From SAR202 cluster bacterium (GTDB taxonomy: Bacteria; Chloroflexota; Dehalococcoidia; UBA3495): 7,035 nt of DNA. The DNA is taken from positions 1 to 7,035 of the forward strand of contig VFFT01000124.1 in assembly GCA_009392775.1 (NCBI GenBank), read 5' to 3'. Both the position numbers and the translations under genes were made by a program. The notes beneath the pieces were generated by a model, which made no database searches, had not been told where the DNA came from, and saw nothing but the letters and a program-made list of their open reading frames with translations. Below are positions 4,228 to 7,035 of the stretch, piece after piece (position 1 is the first letter of the stretch; every line of letters starts with the position of its first letter).

Positions 4228-6483
4228 ATGTCTACAATGTCAATTCCCACAATTGTGGAACGATCAATCGGAGATAGATCTATACGCTTAGAAACCGGCA
4301 GGCTTGCGTTTCAAGCTCATGGGTCAGTAACCATACAAAGCGGCGAGACAGTAGTTCTAGCAACCGTTGTTATGGCAGACAAACCCAGGGGAGATGTAGA
4401 TTTCTTACCGCTAACGGTAGAATTTGAAGAAAGACTCTACGCAGCCGGTAAAATACCAGGAAGTTTCTTCCGCAGAGAAGGAAGACCTGGCGAATCTGGC
4501 ATATTATCGTGTAGATTAACAGACAGGTCTATAAGACCCCTTTTCCCAAAATCCCTACATAACGATATCCAAGTTATTCTTACTGTTCTATCGTCAGACC
4601 AGGAAAACCCTCCAGAAGTGTTAGGGATGGTTGCAGCGTCTGCAGCTTTATCCATATCTCACATACCATTTGACGGACCGGTAGGATCTTGTAGAGTTGC
4701 TTATTTCAAGGAAAATAACGAATACGTTGTGCACCCTACGTATGAACAAATAAAAACCAGTCAACTAAATATGGTTATAAGTAGTACTAGAGACGCAATC
4801 CTAATGGTAGAAGCTGGTTCAGATGAAGTCTCAGAAGAAGTTATCCTTGAAGGTATTCGTATCGCTCAAGAAGCCAACAACGAAACCATCGGATTAATAG
4901 ACCAATTAGTCTCTCAAATTGGTTCCCCCAAGGTGGAGGTTGAGCCAATTAGTGACGAAGCTAAAGCGGTTGAAACAACGATAAAAAGTAATTTGAATGG
5001 GCGTTTGACTGCAATTTTAGAGCAGAATGCACTCAAAGCAGAACGAGTAGAAGCCCTAGAAGATCTCGAGGACTCTATAGCTTCCGAAATGGCGGAAGAA
5101 TACTCGAGCGACCAAATAGCCGCCGGATTCAAGAATGTCCTGAAGAATGAAGTCCGACAAAGGATTCTTAACCAGGGCATACGTCCGGACGGACGTTCCA
5201 CGGACGAAATCAGACCAATATTTGCAGAAGCTGGACTGCTCCCAAGGACTCATGGCTCGGGACTATTTACTCGAGGGCAGACACAAGTGTTATCCATTGC
5301 GACTCTTGGCCCTCTTACTATGAAACAAATACTAGACACAGTAGGTCCTAACGATAGCAACAGCAAACAATATATGCATCATTATAATTTCCCGCCGTAT
5401 TCAACCGGTGAAGCCCGCAGAGTGGGGTCGCCTGGCAGGCGAGAAATCGGTCACGGAGCTCTTGCAGAGCGTGCCTTGCAGTCGGTCCTACCGTCAGAAG
5501 CAGATTTTCCATACACCATCAGAGTAGTATCAGAAGTCTTAAGCTCTAATGGAAGTACGTCCATGGGCAGCGTATGTGGCTCTACCCTTGCATTGATGGA
5601 TGCAGGCGTGCCAATCAAAGCTCCCGTGTCTGGCATAGCCATGGGTTTAATTACAGACCCAGATGGGAAATATGCTGTTCTTAGTGATATCCAAGGCATA
5701 GAAGATTTTCTCGGAGATATGGACTTCAAAGTCGCCGGTACTACCGAGGGCATCAATGCCCTCCAGATGGATGTAAAAATACAAGGTCTAACTGCTAGCA
5801 TTCTGAGTGAAGCATTAGAGCAAGCTAGGCAGGGACGACTATTCATTTTAGATAAAATGAGTTCCGCACTCTCCTCACCCAGAGAACAACTTAGCCAATA
5901 CGCTCCCAAGATGGTACGTATGCAAATTGCTGTAGAGAAGATAGGCGCAGTAATAGGACCCCGCGGAGCAGTGATTAAATCTATAATTGAAGAGACTGGA
6001 TGCTCAGTAGACGTTACAGATGACGGTAAAGTCACCATTGGTTCTTCGGATCAAGAGATGATTAGCTTGGCCCAAAGCAAAGTTGAAGCTCTCACCCGTG
6101 AATTAGTTGTAGGGGACATAATAACCGGAAAAGTCGGCAGAACTACTGACTTCGGAGCATTCATAGAACTCCTACCTGGGAAAGATGGTCTTCTACGAAA
6201 TGAATCGATGCTCGACGGAGAAACAGAACTTGATATCGGTCAAGAAATAACCGTAATGATAAGGGAGATTGATCATCTGGGAAGAGTCAATCTGTCAAGA
6301 AAAGCGTTATTCGGAGAGGAAGAGCCTCCTCCACAAAGACCCCAACGATCATCCTTCGGCGATAGGGGGCGGCCCAGAAATGGCGGCGGACGAGGTGGCT
6401 TCGGAGGTCGCGACAACAGGTCTGGTGGCAATAGAAGTGGACCTGATCGTAGATTCCAAGGCGGAGGTTCTCGAGACAGCTAA
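4228..6483 (+). CDS. pnp: Polyribonucleotide nucleotidyltransferase (PNPase)
   Basis: PNPase degrades RNA from the 3' end with phosphate, as a trimer and often in a degradosome. The 751 residues show the full order: first RNase PH domain (about 10-230) with FFRREGRPGESG and TDRSIRPLFP, all-helical linker (about 240-315), second RNase PH domain (about 318-540), KH domain (about 558-620) with GPRG loop 577-580, S1 domain (about 627-692), and a Gly/Arg-rich tail (about 703-751). The second core keeps the active site: NGSTSMGSVCG (441-451) binds phosphate, and Asp493, Asp499 and Lys501 in EDFLGDMDFK match the catalytic Asp/Asp/Lys. The S1 domain is about five residues shorter than usual between GKDG and GQE and has Arg657 where the RNA-binding His of the GLVHIS motif normally lies; Phe642, Phe645, Asp682 and Arg686 are kept. 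AGAGGT at 4211-4216, 11 bases before ATG, supports the start. It is second in the rpsO operon. Confidence 0.97.
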   Translation: MSTMSIPTIVERSIGDRSIRLETGRLAFQAHGSVTIQSGETVVLATVVMADKPRGDVDFLPLTVEFEERLYAAGKIPGSFFRREGRPGESGILSCRLTDRSIRPLFPKSLHNDIQVILTVLSSDQENPPEVLGMVAASAALSISHIPFDGPVGSCRVAYFKENNEYVVHPTYEQIKTSQLNMVISSTRDAILMVEAGSDEVSEEVILEGIRIAQEANNETIGLIDQLVSQIGSPKVEVEPISDEAKAVETTIKSNLNGRLTAILEQNALKAERVEALEDLEDSIASEMAEEYSSDQIAAGFKNVLKNEVRQRILNQGIRPDGRSTDEIRPIFAEAGLLPRTHGSGLFTRGQTQVLSIATLGPLTMKQILDTVGPNDSNSKQYMHHYNFPPYSTGEARRVGSPGRREIGHGALAERALQSVLPSEADFPYTIRVVSEVLSSNGSTSMGSVCGSTLALMDAGVPIKAPVSGIAMGLITDPDGKYAVLSDIQGIEDFLGDMDFKVAGTTEGINALQMDVKIQGLTASILSEALEQARQGRLFILDKMSSALSSPREQLSQYAPKMVRMQIAVEKIGAVIGPRGAVIKSIIEETGCSVDVTDDGKVTIGSSDQEMISLAQSKVEALTRELVVGDIITGKVGRTTDFGAFIELLPGKDGLLRNESMLDGETELDIGQEITVMIREIDHLGRVNLSRKALFGEEEPPPQRPQRSSFGDRGRPRNGGGRGGFGGRDNRSGGNRSGPDRRFQGGGSRDS

Positions 6484-6497
6484 AAAGCGTTTAAAGC

Positions 6498-6540
6498 AAT
6501 TATATAAAAAGCGGGATAAAATCCCGCTTTTTATATAATT
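6498..6540. terminator. Strong intrinsic terminator after pnp
   Basis: A perfect 20-bp stem (6498-6517 with 6521-6540) closes on the loop AAA. The GC core GCGGGAT/ATCCCGC is followed by TTTTTATATAATT and preceded by its A-rich complement, so it should work in both directions. It starts 14 bases after the pnp stop and should isolate pnp from dapB unless read-through occurs. Confidence 0.93.
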
Positions 6541-6589
6541 TAATCAGATCATAAATCCTCATTATATAGAAAAGGAGCTACAATCCCTT

Positions 6590-7035
6590 ATGGCTACCAT
6601 AAAAGTACTGATTAATGGGGCAACCGGAAAGATGGGGCAGGAAACAGTTCGCGCTATATCTGAAGAAAAAGACATAACGCTCGTAGGGGCTACCTGTCGA
6701 GCCAATAGAGGATCCCTTCTGAAAACAATATCTGGAGAGGAAGTCCCTCTGTCAACCAACCTGAAGGCCCTAATTGAACATACTAACCCTGACGTAATTG
6801 TAGATTTTACTAATGCCACAACTTGCATGGAAGCCGTCAGAACAGCCAGTGCATATTCTACAAATTTGGTCCTAGGAGCTAGCGGATTAACTAGCGAAGA
6901 CATAAGTGCAATCAGGGCTCTTACAAATCAAAAATCCTTCGGGGCTATAATCGCTCCTAACTTTGCTTTGGGAGCAGTAATACTAAAGAAGCTGGCAGAA
7001 CAAGCTGCCCCTTATTTTGAATATTTGGATATAGT
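6590..7035 (+). CDS. dapB: 4-hydroxy-tetrahydrodipicolinate reductase (3' end outside the window)
   Basis: DapB reduces 4-hydroxy-tetrahydrodipicolinate to tetrahydrodipicolinate with NAD(P)H, a cytoplasmic step towards meso-diaminopimelate and lysine. The 148 visible residues begin MATIKVLINGATGKMGQ, with the Gly-x-x-Gly-x-x-Gly nucleotide loop at 10-16. They include VDFT (71-74) after the central strand, LGASGLT (95-101) at the place of the usual GTTG motif, and APNFALGAVILKKLA (122-136), the hinge leading into the substrate domain. The frame is open at the right edge; a complete enzyme is about 240-270 residues, so roughly half is present. GGAG at 6574-6577 lies 12 bases before ATG, rather far but the best site. 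It follows the pnp terminator by 49 bases on the same strand; no convincing separate promoter is visible, so limited read-through from pnp is possible. Confidence 0.95.
   Translation, partial: MATIKVLINGATGKMGQETVRAISEEKDITLVGATCRANRGSLLKTISGEEVPLSTNLKALIEHTNPDVIVDFTNATTCMEAVRTASAYSTNLVLGASGLTSEDISAIRALTNQKSFGAIIAPNFALGAVILKKLAEQAAPYFEYLDI

Noticed and set aside
5183..5206. Repeated GGACG/CGTCC words in pnp
   Set aside because: They fall in the conserved GIRPDGRSTDEIRP coding stretch and are explained by codon choice.
4437..6038. Antisense open frames inside pnp, the longest of 195 residues
   Set aside because: They lie opposite a highly conserved enzyme and have no recognisable protein pattern.
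6269..6538. Plus-strand 89-residue frame overlapping the end of pnp and running into the terminator
   Set aside because: It is out of frame with pnp, has no ribosome site, and its end is encoded by the terminator hairpin.
6562..6568. TTATATA as a -10 box for dapB
   Set aside because: Transcription would begin at the ribosome site itself, and the matching -35 is poor.
6562..6903. Minus-strand 113-residue frame at the right end
   Set aside because: It is antisense to dapB, whose nucleotide-binding and hinge motifs prove the plus-strand reading.

Overview
This window looks like bacterial chromosome. It carries core housekeeping genes (rpsO, pnp, dapB, lepB) beside smaller accessory genes, with ordinary Shine-Dalgarno sites, sigma-70-type promoters and intrinsic terminators. 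The base composition is AT-leaning. The gene order rpsO-pnp-dapB, together with a PNPase ending in an Arg/Gly-rich tail, SMP-30 and Rieske ferredoxin genes and a PH-domain membrane protein, would fit a Chloroflexota genome of the Dehalococcoidia/SAR202 kind. That placement rests on memory of gene order and protein style, so it is a low-to-moderate confidence inference.

Layout. Positions 3-1079 (+) hold a two-gene membrane operon: a partial Met/Glu/Arg/Gln-rich helical protein with a Gly-rich linker and a C-terminal membrane anchor, then a four-helix membrane protein with a bacterial PH-like domain. A perfect 54-bp palindrome (1095-1148) separates this operon from two minus-strand genes read towards it: an unrecognised 118-residue protein and, upstream of it, an SMP-30/gluconolactonase-family hydrolase. 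Divergent promoters at 2504-2579 separate the hydrolase from lepB (signal peptidase I, +). lepB converges on a minus-strand Rieske [2Fe-2S] ferredoxin gene, with overlapping hairpins between them. A second divergent promoter region (3709-3813) drives the ferredoxin one way and rpsO-pnp the other. pnp ends in a very strong, nearly symmetrical terminator. The 5' part of dapB follows and runs off the right edge.

How the genes relate. rpsO and pnp form the classical ribosomal protein S15/PNPase pair of translation and RNA decay. dapB belongs to lysine and meso-diaminopimelate synthesis. LepB releases exported proteins from the membrane. The SMP-30 protein and the ferredoxin are probably accessory catabolic or redox functions, but no partner enzymes are visible. 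I see no mobile element, CRISPR array, tRNA or rRNA. I do not see a clearly new multi-gene system. The least explained parts are the 11-residue Met-rich repeat protein with its PH-domain partner, the unknown 118-residue protein, and the altered S1 domain of PNPase.
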